A DNA stretch of 64,000 bases from RGIG5681 sp034180345 (GTDB lineage: Bacteria; Bacillota_I; Bacilli_A; Erysipelotrichales; Erysipelotrichaceae), in the NCBI GenBank assembly GCA_034180345.1, contig JAXFOQ010000001.1:60324-124323 (forward strand), given 5' to 3'. The notes below the pieces were generated by a model. That model did not search any database. It worked only from the letters and a program-made list of their open reading frames with translations, and had not been told where the DNA came from. The translations under genes were made by a program, and so were the position numbers. Shown piece after piece: positions 57,561 to 64,000 of the stretch. How positions within the stretch are numbered: position 1 is the first letter of the stretch; each line of letters opens with the position of its first letter.

Positions 57561-59232
57561 AAAAAGTGTAGCCTATCAAATATTTCCATATAGTTTTAAA
57601 GATAGTGATAATGATGGTGTCGGTGATCTTAGGGGTGTGATTGAAAAATTACCCTATCTTTCGTTGTTGGGGATTGATTTAATTTGGCTTACTCCTATTT
57701 ATAAATCACCGTTAATTGATAGTGGTTATGATATTAGTGATCACTATGCCATCAATGAACAACTTGGTAATATGCAGATTTTTAAAGAGTTGATCGCCAA
57801 GGCACATGAAATGGGTATTAAGATCATCATTGATTTAGTCTTAAATCATACATCCGATCAACACCCTTGGTTTAAAAAAGCCTTATTAAATAAGGATAAT
57901 CCCTATCATGATTATTATTATTTTTTAGATCCGATAATTAAGGATGGTAAAAAGTATCCTCCTTGTAATTGGAAGAGTTTTTTTAGTGATAGTGCCTTTG
58001 AATATGTTGAACATCTTGATCAGTATTATTTACATATTTTTGATAAAAAAATGCCTGATTTGAATTATCAAAACCCTAAGGTTGTTGAAGAAATGGTTGC
58101 CATGGCTAATTTTTATTTGGATCTTGGTGTTGATGGCTTTAGGTTGGATGCGATTGCTCATCTGGCTAAGGATTTGACTTTTAGCAATAGTAACATTGAT
58201 GTTGATGAGTATGGTTTAGCCTATGATCCCAGTAAATTTTCTAATCGTGAAGATAATTTTGATTATTTGGATAAGTTTAAAACTTCAGTATTTAAAAAAG
58301 AAAATATTTTCACCATTGGAGAAGTTGGAGGTTGTGCTGGTATTAGTGATGCAATTAAATACGCCGATAAAGAAAAGGGCTATTTTAATATGGTCTTTAA
58401 TTTTGATACCTGTTGGGAAAATGGTGCTTATAATTCAATTGATAAGACAGACAATGAAATTAAAACTAATGTTGTAAATCTTAAACAATTATTTAAGAAG
58501 TGGTATGATGGTTGCCATAAAAGGTGTATGATGCCGATATATTGGTTAAATCACGATCATCCACGCCTAATAAGTCAATATGGCAGTATTAAATATCGTA
58601 AAGAATCTGCCAAGGCTTTAGCTTTAATTACTCTATTTCTTTATGGCACACCTTTTATATATCAGGGTGAAGAATTAGGTCTTTCTAATGTTGATTATAA
58701 TGAACTTGATGATTTTAAAGATATAAGTGCGATTAACTTTATTAATAATTACGGTTTTAACTATGACCACGATACTCTAATTAGGTTTTTAAGGCGTACA
58801 TCAAGAATTAGCGCCCGCGCACCGATGATTTGGTGTAATGATATTAACGGTGGTTTCAGCAAGGCCAAACCATATATTAAAATTAATAGTCAAGATCTAC
58901 TCTTTAATGCTGAAGATGCGATTAAGGATGAAGATTCAATCTTTAATTTTTATCGTAGAGCTATCAGCTATAAAAAAGAATATCAGGATATTATTAATGG
59001 TGAATTGCATTTTGTTGATATTGATCACCCTAATTTATTTATCTTTAAACACTTATTAGCTGAAGCTGAATTGATGGTGATTTCAAATATCACCGATCAA
59101 GAGGTTAAATATTGTTTTAACTATGATGATTATCATATTTTGCTTCATAATTATCAGGATATTGATAATGATATGATCAGGCCTTTTGAATGTTATTTAA
59201 TGCTTAAAAAAGATTCTAAGGAAGTTAATTAA
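57547..59232 (+). CDS. GH13 alpha-glucosidase (oligo-1,6-/glucan alpha-glucosidase type)
   Basis: A 561-residue intracellular glycosidase. Regions are DLVLNHTSDQHPWFKKA, the nucleophile in GFRLDAIAHLAKD, the acid glutamate in FTIGEVGG and WLNHDHPRLISQYG. The LDAIAHLAKD form is closer to glucan 1,6-alpha-glucosidases (DexB-like) than to MalL enzymes with LDVINLI. It releases glucose from short isomalto- or maltodextrins, including pullulanase products. It overlaps glgB by 14 bp. Confidence 0.88.
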   Translation: MKWYEKSVAYQIFPYSFKDSDNDGVGDLRGVIEKLPYLSLLGIDLIWLTPIYKSPLIDSGYDISDHYAINEQLGNMQIFKELIAKAHEMGIKIIIDLVLNHTSDQHPWFKKALLNKDNPYHDYYYFLDPIIKDGKKYPPCNWKSFFSDSAFEYVEHLDQYYLHIFDKKMPDLNYQNPKVVEEMVAMANFYLDLGVDGFRLDAIAHLAKDLTFSNSNIDVDEYGLAYDPSKFSNREDNFDYLDKFKTSVFKKENIFTIGEVGGCAGISDAIKYADKEKGYFNMVFNFDTCWENGAYNSIDKTDNEIKTNVVNLKQLFKKWYDGCHKRCMMPIYWLNHDHPRLISQYGSIKYRKESAKALALITLFLYGTPFIYQGEELGLSNVDYNELDDFKDISAINFINNYGFNYDHDTLIRFLRRTSRISARAPMIWCNDINGGFSKAKPYIKINSQDLLFNAEDAIKDEDSIFNFYRRAISYKKEYQDIINGELHFVDIDHPNLFIFKHLLAEAELMVISNITDQEVKYCFNYDDYHILLHNYQDIDNDMIRPFECYLMLKKDSKEVN

Positions 59233-59234
59233 AT

Positions 59235-59810
59235 ATGTCGGCAATCCTAGTTGTAGAATTTAATACCAAAGTTAATAATGATGATTTAATTACCATTAAA
59301 GAATATTTAGCCATTAAAGATTTAATGATAGAAAACAATATAATTATTGTTGATAATTTTCATAGCAGTAGGGATGAATTATTGGCATTTAAAGAAATGT
59401 TGGAAGCTGAACTTGGCAAGCGTTGTAATATTTATTACTTATATGATCTTGTAAGTAAAGAAAAATTATTTAAGCTTAAAGAACTAGGCATTGTTAGGGA
59501 TAACTTAATCATTCAAGGAAATTATCTTTTTGAGTTAGCCATTCTTGAAAAAAATAATTATCAAAAATATATCGATATTCTTGATATGAACGAAACAAAG
59601 CTTAAGGATAGTGATTTAGATTTTATTATTAGTTTTTATCAAGGCAACGGTAATATTGCCTTTGTAGCCAGAAATGAATATATGCATCGTAATAGTATTC
59701 TTTATCAAATAGATAAGATATATCGTTTAACAGGGTTAAATCCTAAGAATTTCTGGGATCTTAGAATGTTATATTTATATGCATTGATAGCTAAGCTTAT
59801 GAACAAGTAA
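59235..59810 (+). CDS. PucR-type C-terminal helix-turn-helix protein
   Basis: A 191-residue protein. The last ~52 residues (NIAFVARNEYMHRNSILYQI, then DKIYRLTGLNPKNFWDLRML) match the PucR/CdaR C-terminal HTH, with the HRNSxxYxxxKIxxLTG signature. The N-terminal part is alpha/beta with no domain I recognise; it lacks the long sensory region of full PucR regulators. It starts two bases after the glucosidase stop, so it belongs to the glycogen operon and is its likely regulator. Confidence 0.75.
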   Translation: MSAILVVEFNTKVNNDDLITIKEYLAIKDLMIENNIIIVDNFHSSRDELLAFKEMLEAELGKRCNIYYLYDLVSKEKLFKLKELGIVRDNLIIQGNYLFELAILEKNNYQKYIDILDMNETKLKDSDLDFIISFYQGNGNIAFVARNEYMHRNSILYQIDKIYRLTGLNPKNFWDLRMLYLYALIAKLMNK

Positions 59811-59857
59811 GTTTAAATATTTATTGTAGTATTTTATATTGATAGTAAGGATTTTGT

Positions 59858-60298
59858 GTGGAAGAAAAAATTAAGCAATTTAATGAATTGAGTACTGAAG
59901 AATTATATAAAATTTTGAAGCTTGGAGTTGATGTATTTGTGGTTGAACAGCAGTGTTCATATCATGAAATTGATGTTTTAGATTATAAGGCAATCCATGT
60001 TTGGTTTTAAGAAGATCATGAAATTATCGCCTATCTTAGAATTATGGATAAAAATGTTGAAAGCGAATATATATCAATTGGAAGGGTAGTTGCGGCTAAA
60101 AGAAGATGTGGATATGGCAGTAAAATACTCAAGTTGGGATTAAGGGCTGCTGAAGAATATTTTGGCAAGGGTCAAATTTATCTTGAAGCCCAGACATATG
60201 CCAAAACTCTATATGAAAAATGTGGTTTTAAACAAATTTCTACAGAATTTCTTTTAGATGGAATACCACATATTAAAATGTTATATATCAAGAATTAA
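59858..60298 (+). pseudogene. ElaA-like GNAT acetyltransferase, broken by an in-frame TAA
   Basis: From GTG 59858 the frame reads an ElaA-type GNAT start (KLGVDVFVVEQQCSYHEIDV, then LDYKAIHVWF), then a TAA at 60008-60010, and continues in the same frame as EDHEIIAYLRIMD and the acetyl-CoA loop GRVVAAKRRCGYGSKIL to a normal stop. In ElaA proteins the text at this point is HLWLEDD, so a single base change probably made the stop. Both halves are otherwise intact, suggesting a recent event or a sequence error. AAGG precedes the GTG. Confidence 0.82.
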
Positions 60299-60341
60299 GA
60301 AATAATAAATATTTATTTTTGTATATTTTAACTATATATTT

Positions 60342-60355
60342 TTTAAGCGCTTTCA
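60342..60355 (-). promoter_or_regulatory. cre-like site upstream of msmX
   Basis: The minus strand reads TGAAAGCGCTTAAA, matching TGWAANCGNTNWCA except for one base near the end. It lies 30 bases before the ATG. Confidence 0.55.
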
Positions 60356-60385
60356 TCTAAAATTTAATCAATGAGGTGATTGAAA

Positions 60386-61486
60386 ATGGCAAGTGTAAAA
60401 TTAGAACATATTAAAAAAGTATATCCAAATGGATATGAAGCAGTTAAAGATTTCAATTTAGATATTGAAGATAAAGAATTTATTATCTTTGTTGGTCCTT
60501 CTGGTTGTGGTAAATCTACAACTTTGAGAATGATTGCTGGTTTGGAAGAAATTTCTGATGGTAATTTATTGATTGATGATGTTAAGGTCAATGATGTTGA
60601 ACCTAAGGATCGTGATATTGCGATGGTCTTCCAAAATTATGCCCTATATCCGCATATGACAGTTTATCAAAATATGGCCTTCGGCTTAAAAATTCGTAAA
60701 ATGCCCAAGGATGAGATTGATAGGGCTGTTAAGGAGGCTGCTAAGATTTTGGACTTAGAGAGTTTGTTGGATCGTAAACCAGCACAACTTTCTGGTGGTC
60801 AAAGACAACGCGTGGCTATGGGTCGTGCGATTGTTCGTAAACCTAAGGTTTTCTTAATGGACGAACCTTTAAGTAATTTGGATGCTAAATTAAGGGTACA
60901 AATGCGTTCAGAAATTTCTAAATTACATCATCGTTTGGGTACAACCATCATTTACGTAACCCACGATCAAACCGAGGCAATGACTCTAGGTACAAGAATA
61001 ATTGTTATGAATAACGGTATTGTTCAACAATGCGATACACCGATGAATTTATATAATAAACCTAAAAATTTATTTGTCGCTAGTTTTATTGGAAGTCCAC
61101 AAATGAATTTACTTCCATGTAAGGTTGTTAAAGAAAATGATGAATATAGCCTATCTTTTAAAGAGTTTAAAATCCATCTTCCTGAACAAAAGGCTAAAAA
61201 ATTATCAGAAGGTAAGTATGAAAATGGTCATCCAGTATTATTGGGTATTCGTCCTGAAGATTTAAAAATTGAGGGTAATTCTAAGTCATATCTTGAAGGC
61301 AAGGTTAATGTTTATGAATTATTAGGCTCTGAATCTTGTATTTATTTTGATGTTAATAATATTAATGTTACGGCAAGAGTGCCAGCCACTTTCGAGGCCA
61401 ATGTTGATGATACAATTAAACTATATCTTGATGAAGAAAAGATTCATATTTTTGATCAAGAAACCGAAGAAACTATAACTAATTAA
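60386..61486 (+). CDS. msmX: MsmX-like multi-sugar ABC transporter ATPase
   Basis: A 366-residue ATPase with Walker [16 protein letters not shown], signature [14 protein letters not shown], Walker [13 protein letters not shown] and the switch histidine in [13 protein letters not shown]-terminal regulatory TOBE/OB region follows. The maltodextrin operon (39.9-43.4 kb) lacks its own ATPase, and MsmX is known to energise several sugar importers, so it probably serves MalF/MalG. I start at ATG 60386, seven bases after GAGGTG. Confidence 0.95.
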   Translation: MASVKLEHIKKVYPNGYEAVKDFNLDIEDKEFIIFVGPSGCGKSTTLRMIAGLEEISDGNLLIDDVKVNDVEPKDRDIAMVFQNYALYPHMTVYQNMAFGLKIRKMPKDEIDRAVKEAAKILDLESLLDRKPAQLSGGQRQRVAMGRAIVRKPKVFLMDEPLSNLDAKLRVQMRSEISKLHHRLGTTIIYVTHDQTEAMTLGTRIIVMNNGIVQQCDTPMNLYNKPKNLFVASFIGSPQMNLLPCKVVKENDEYSLSFKEFKIHLPEQKAKKLSEGKYENGHPVLLGIRPEDLKIEGNSKSYLEGKVNVYELLGSESCIYFDVNNINVTARVPATFEANVDDTIKLYLDEEKIHIFDQETEETITN

Positions 61487-61488
61487 TT

Positions 61489-61515
61489 AAGGCCTCAAAT
61501 GAGGCTTTTATTTTG
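61489..61515 (+). terminator. Terminator after msmX
   Basis: Eight-bp stem AAGGCCTC/GAGGCTTT with loop AAAT and a T tract. Confidence 0.85.
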
Positions 61516-61577
61516 AAATTACAAGATAAATATTCATTTTAGGCTGGTAATATTCGTAAAAGTATGTTAAATTTATA

Positions 61578-61640
61578 TAGCTATTGGTCCGCTGTTCCAT
61601 TGATTATGACCCTTAGATATTATTGACAAAGGAGAGAAAA
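61578..61640 (+). promoter_or_regulatory. Probable L19 leader
   Basis: The segment before rplS contains TTGGTCCGCTG and ATGACCCTTAGA; GGTC (61586-61589) can pair with GACC (61608-61611). The paired segments with a CCGCTG loop resemble the L19 leader seen upstream of rplS in Bacillota. The AAAGGAGAG site comes directly after. Confidence 0.55.
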
Positions 61641-61641
61641 G

Positions 61642-61986
61642 ATGAATTTAAATTTAGTAAGAGAAATCACTAAACATCAACTTAAAACCGATCTTCCTAA
61701 TGTTCGTGTAGGACAAACTGTTAGATTGGATGTTAAGATTCAAGAAGGAGATAAATCTCGTATCCAAGCATTCGAAGGTGTGGTTATTAAAATTCAAGGT
61801 AGTGGAATAGGTGAAACAATTACGGTTAGAAAAATTTCTAATGGTGTAGGTGTTGAAAGAACTTTCCCAATTAACTCACCATTATTAGATAAGATTACAA
61901 TTGTTCGTAATGGTAAAGTTAGAAGAGCTAAGTTATATTACTTAAGAAGTCTAAGTGGTAAGAAAGCTCGCATTAAAGAGAGATAA
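61642..61986 (+). CDS. rplS: 50S ribosomal protein L19
   Basis: A 114-residue protein with [40 protein letters not shown] and the end KARIKER. It is found at the 30S-50S interface. AAAGGAGAG precedes the ATG. Its usual neighbours rpsP, rimM and trmD are not upstream here. Confidence 0.97.
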   Translation: MNLNLVREITKHQLKTDLPNVRVGQTVRLDVKIQEGDKSRIQAFEGVVIKIQGSGIGETITVRKISNGVGVERTFPINSPLLDKITIVRNGKVRRAKLYYLRSLSGKKARIKER

Positions 61987-61994
61987 AAAAATAT

Positions 61995-62022
61995 AGGACC
62001 ACTTAGGTGGTTCTTGTTTTTT
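61995..62022 (+). terminator. Terminator after rplS
   Basis: Eight-bp stem AGGACCAC/GTGGTTCT (one G-T) with loop TTAG and TGTTTTTT. Confidence 0.85.
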
Positions 62023-62032
62023 AGGTATTAAT

Positions 62033-62542
62033 ATGGAAAAAATTAAAAATTATATCAAAGAATTAATTAAAAGTTTAATTATTGCGGGGATAATTGCTTT
62101 TATCGCTATTAACTTTATTTTTATCAGTGTAAGAATTGATGGACATAGCATGGATAGCACATTGGCGCATAATGATTATGCCTTAGCTTTTATTTTACCC
62201 AAAAAATTAAATATAATTAAACGCTTTGATATTGTAACTTTAGATGTTGACTCACTTAATGAGCGTATAGTTAAAAGAATTATTGGCTTACCAAATGATC
62301 ATATAGTGTATAAAAATAATCAATTATATATCAATAATCAATTGATTAAGGAGAATTTTTTAGATGATTTTCAAAAAACTCAGGACTTAGATATTAAATT
62401 AAATGATGATGAATATTTTGTCCTTGGGGATAATCGTTTAAATTCATATGATGGCAGAATGTTTGGACCTGTTAAAAGCTCTAACATTAAGACGGTAGGA
62501 ATATTTGTTTTATTTCCATTTAATCATTTCGGGATTAAATAA
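62033..62542 (+). CDS. lepB: Type I signal peptidase
   Basis: A 169-residue SipS-like peptidase with one N-terminal membrane helix (about 14-32). The catalytic serine is S39 in GHSM and the lysine is K81 in [12 protein letters not shown]. The late [16 protein letters not shown] box is present, with D in place of the usual S in (S)DSR. It cleaves secretory signal peptides at the outer membrane face. The next gene starts on the base where it ends. Confidence 0.93.
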   Translation: MEKIKNYIKELIKSLIIAGIIAFIAINFIFISVRIDGHSMDSTLAHNDYALAFILPKKLNIIKRFDIVTLDVDSLNERIVKRIIGLPNDHIVYKNNQLYINNQLIKENFLDDFQKTQDLDIKLNDDEYFVLGDNRLNSYDGRMFGPVKSSNIKTVGIFVLFPFNHFGIK

Positions 62543-62787
62543 TGAATAAACTATTAATAAATCGTGTTTATAGGCATTTTAAAGGTGATTATTATCTGGT
62601 TACTGATATTGCATACCATTCAGAAACTAAAGAAGAATATGTGGTATATCGTCGGCTATATGAAGATGGTAGTCTATGGATTAGACCTAAAGAAATGTTT
62701 TTGAGTGAGGTTGATCATTTGAAGTATCCTGAGATTAAACAAAAGTATCGCTTTGAACTACAAAATATAAAAACTATAACAAAATAG
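62542..62787 (+). CDS. DUF1653 protein
   Basis: An 81-residue protein reading [40 protein letters not shown] and ending in KYRFELQ, a close match to the DUF1653 pattern. Its function is unknown. It overlaps lepB by one base (TAATG) and is followed by a terminator. Confidence 0.8.
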   Translation: MNKLLINRVYRHFKGDYYLVTDIAYHSETKEEYVVYRRLYEDGSLWIRPKEMFLSEVDHLKYPEIKQKYRFELQNIKTITK

Positions 62788-62812
62788 AACTATCTAGTTC
62801 TATTTTTATTCT
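62781..62812 (+). terminator. Terminator after the DUF1653 gene
   Basis: Eleven-bp stem AAAATAGAACT/AGTTCTATTTT with loop ATCT; U-rich 3' side. Confidence 0.8.
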
Positions 62813-62825
62813 GAATAATTAAAGG

Positions 62826-62831
62826 TATAAT
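62826..62831 (+). promoter_or_regulatory. -10 box of a probable leaderless promoter
   Basis: TATAAT, seven bases, then the ATG at 62839. No ribosome-binding site. Confidence 0.55.
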
Positions 62832-62838
62832 GATATAT

Positions 62839-63849
62839 ATGTATAAGAAAATAAATAAATTAATATTTCTATTATTGGCAATTGCTTATTGTGCGTTAGC
62901 GTTTATTTATATGTTCTTACCAAAGCTTAATGAAAAAGTGTCGGTATGGTTTTTTGTTGCCCAATTTATTTCATTTCCATTATTTTTTGGCTTGTTGATT
63001 TTGAGTTTTACCTTTATTAGAATGGTGGTTAAGTTTTTTAAACAAGAATTTAAGCTGATTGATAAATTATCATTGTTATTGGTGGTTGTAGCCTTTTTAT
63101 TATTTAATGTCAATGGCTTATTTAACCATTACCATCATCGCCAATTAACCAATTATAAAACTTTAAAGATAGTGGAATTTAATGCTTTAAATTATCTTGA
63201 TCATGATACTATTTCTAAGATTTTCAGAGAATTTGATGCGGATATTGTGATTTTTCCAGAACTGGGTGTGGGGGCTGATGGAACTGATGTTAAAACTCGA
63301 TTAAGACCGCTATTTGATCAAAATAGTCTTGATCTACTAAATTATCAGGTCTATACTTCCAAGGAAAATATCACTAGTATTGCACCTGTTACAGTGATTG
63401 TTAAAAATATTTGGCCATATCAAAGGATTGATTCGCAAATTAATACAACTTTTGGTACTGTTTATTTAAAGGCTAGGGGTAGTTTACCTGATATTGTTGG
63501 TCTTCATACCGCTCCGCCTTTACCAACGATGATGTCATTTTGGCGGCATGATCTTTGGATGATTGTTAATGATATTATTCCCAAACATAAAAATGCGATA
63601 ATTGCAGGTGATTTTAATGCTACTTTAAAACATGGGACATTAAATAATATTGAAGGCTATGTTGATGTATTATCTTCTTTAAATGGCTTAAATAACGGTA
63701 CTTGGAAGGCTGATTTTCCACAATATTTTAAAACTTGTATTGACCATATTTTAATTCCTGATAACAGTAATATTAAAGAGGTTAAATTGCATAAATTGGG
63801 TATATCTGATCATATGGCAACTTTTGCTATCATTGAAATTGAACAATAG
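62839..63849 (+). CDS. Membrane-anchored endonuclease/exonuclease/phosphatase-family protein
   Basis: A 336-residue protein with three N-terminal hydrophobic segments and a soluble C-terminal EEP domain. Motifs are VEFNALNYL, IVIFPELG, IVGLHTAPP, IIAGDFNATL and the terminal ISDHMATFAI. The family hydrolyses phosphodiesters in nucleic acids, lipids or inositol phosphates; this membrane-anchored form often acts outside the cell. An upstream in-frame ATG at 62830 overlaps the -10 box and is unlikely to be used. Confidence 0.83.
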   Translation: MYKKINKLIFLLLAIAYCALAFIYMFLPKLNEKVSVWFFVAQFISFPLFFGLLILSFTFIRMVVKFFKQEFKLIDKLSLLLVVVAFLLFNVNGLFNHYHHRQLTNYKTLKIVEFNALNYLDHDTISKIFREFDADIVIFPELGVGADGTDVKTRLRPLFDQNSLDLLNYQVYTSKENITSIAPVTVIVKNIWPYQRIDSQINTTFGTVYLKARGSLPDIVGLHTAPPLPTMMSFWRHDLWMIVNDIIPKHKNAIIAGDFNATLKHGTLNNIEGYVDVLSSLNGLNNGTWKADFPQYFKTCIDHILIPDNSNIKEVKLHKLGISDHMATFAIIEIEQ

Positions 63850-64000
63850 TATAAAAGATAAGAAAGCTAACTATATAAAAATCAAGTAATTATGATGAAA
63901 AAGTTTGAAAATGTTAAGTTATTTGATTTGTTAGCTTATAAATGTATATTTGTTCTTTGAAATTGTGAATATTGGATTATTGTAGGCATGATAAAAACTA
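63850..64000. other. AT-rich intergenic tail, no gene seen
   Basis: No convincing gene. A 22-codon frame near 63895 has no ribosome-binding site and no motif. A GTTAGCTT/AAGCTAAC pair spans about 70 bases but has no good stem between. Confidence 0.5.

Noticed and set aside
60008..60010. TAA in the GNAT frame as a recoded sense codon or stop readthrough
   Set aside because: TAA ends many genes normally in this window, and no recoding element follows. Mutation or sequence error is simpler.
62830..62838. Upstream ATG for the EEP gene
   Set aside because: It lies inside the TATAAT box and adds only three residues; 62839 fits better.
63895..63965. Small frame of 22 codons near the window end
   Set aside because: No ribosome-binding site, promoter or homology motif.
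1..64000. CRISPR array, prophage, IS element or integrated plasmid
   Set aside because: No direct repeats with spacers, transposase, integrase or phage genes were seen.

Overview
This is an AT-rich bacterial chromosome segment from a walled, low-GC member of the Bacillota, probably class Bacilli (Erysipelotrichales- or RF39-like). The evidence is a SUF operon with SufU, the priA-rsmB-rlmN-prpC-prkC-rsgA-rpe cluster, PrkC with PASTA domains, an infC-rpmI-rplT operon with an L20-type leader, a PyrR-type leader, CcpA-type cre sites and MsmX. Codon use fits the standard bacterial code: TGA, TAA and TAG all act as stops. No phage, transposon or CRISPR array was seen. The content is mostly chromosomal core, and the 39.9-61.5 kb stretch is a dedicated alpha-glucan/glycogen locus.

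Layout. 1-3.3 kb: end of sufD, then sufS, sufU, sufB and a terminator. 3.4-11.7 kb: housekeeping operon priA, rsmB, rlmN, prpC, prkC, rsgA, rpe; def and fmt, which often sit between priA and rsmB, are absent here. 11.8-14.4 kb: rpmB (minus strand), then ftsA and ftsZ. 14.4-17 kb: minus-strand oxidoreductase pair. 17-26.3 kb: pepV, a CapA-like protein, a CBS-domain transporter, a small membrane protein, a uracil permease with a PyrR leader, then rsmE, mtaB and a MurE-like ligase. 26.4-31.3 kb: deoC, a HAD phosphatase, rpsU, phoH, a small membrane protein and a Na/phosphate cotransporter. 31.3-33 kb: minus-strand lipid kinase and choline-kinase-like genes. 33-37.7 kb: rdgB, a DUF1461-type membrane protein, trmL, a phosphoesterase, murD and an alcohol dehydrogenase. 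37.8-39.2 kb: infC, rpmI, rplT and tRNA-Glu(CTC). 39.3-39.8 kb: an HEPN-like membrane protein.

39.9-61.5 kb is the metabolic centrepiece. A maltodextrin-type ABC importer (binding lipoprotein and two permeases) is followed by a lipoprotein amylase, 4-alpha-glucanotransferase and a LacI-family regulator. A second run holds glycogen phosphorylase, pullulanase, glgC, glgD, glgA, glgB, an alpha-1,6/1,4-glucosidase and a PucR-type HTH protein. An unlinked-type ATPase (MsmX) follows. Imported maltodextrin can be trimmed, converted to ADP-glucose, stored as glycogen and released again by one locus. cre or LacI-type operators lie upstream of the importer, glgP and msmX. A GNAT (ElaA-like) gene broken by one in-frame TAA sits just before msmX. 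61.6-63.8 kb: rplS with a probable L19 leader, a signal peptidase, a DUF1653 protein and a membrane-anchored endonuclease/exonuclease/phosphatase protein.

A repeated regulatory pattern stands out. Several single genes or first genes of operons have no Shine-Dalgarno sequence, and a good -10 box ends six or seven bases before the start codon. This predicts leaderless mRNAs. Ribosomal-protein and operon-internal genes in the same window carry normal Shine-Dalgarno sequences. All functions are assigned by reading motifs; no database search was run.
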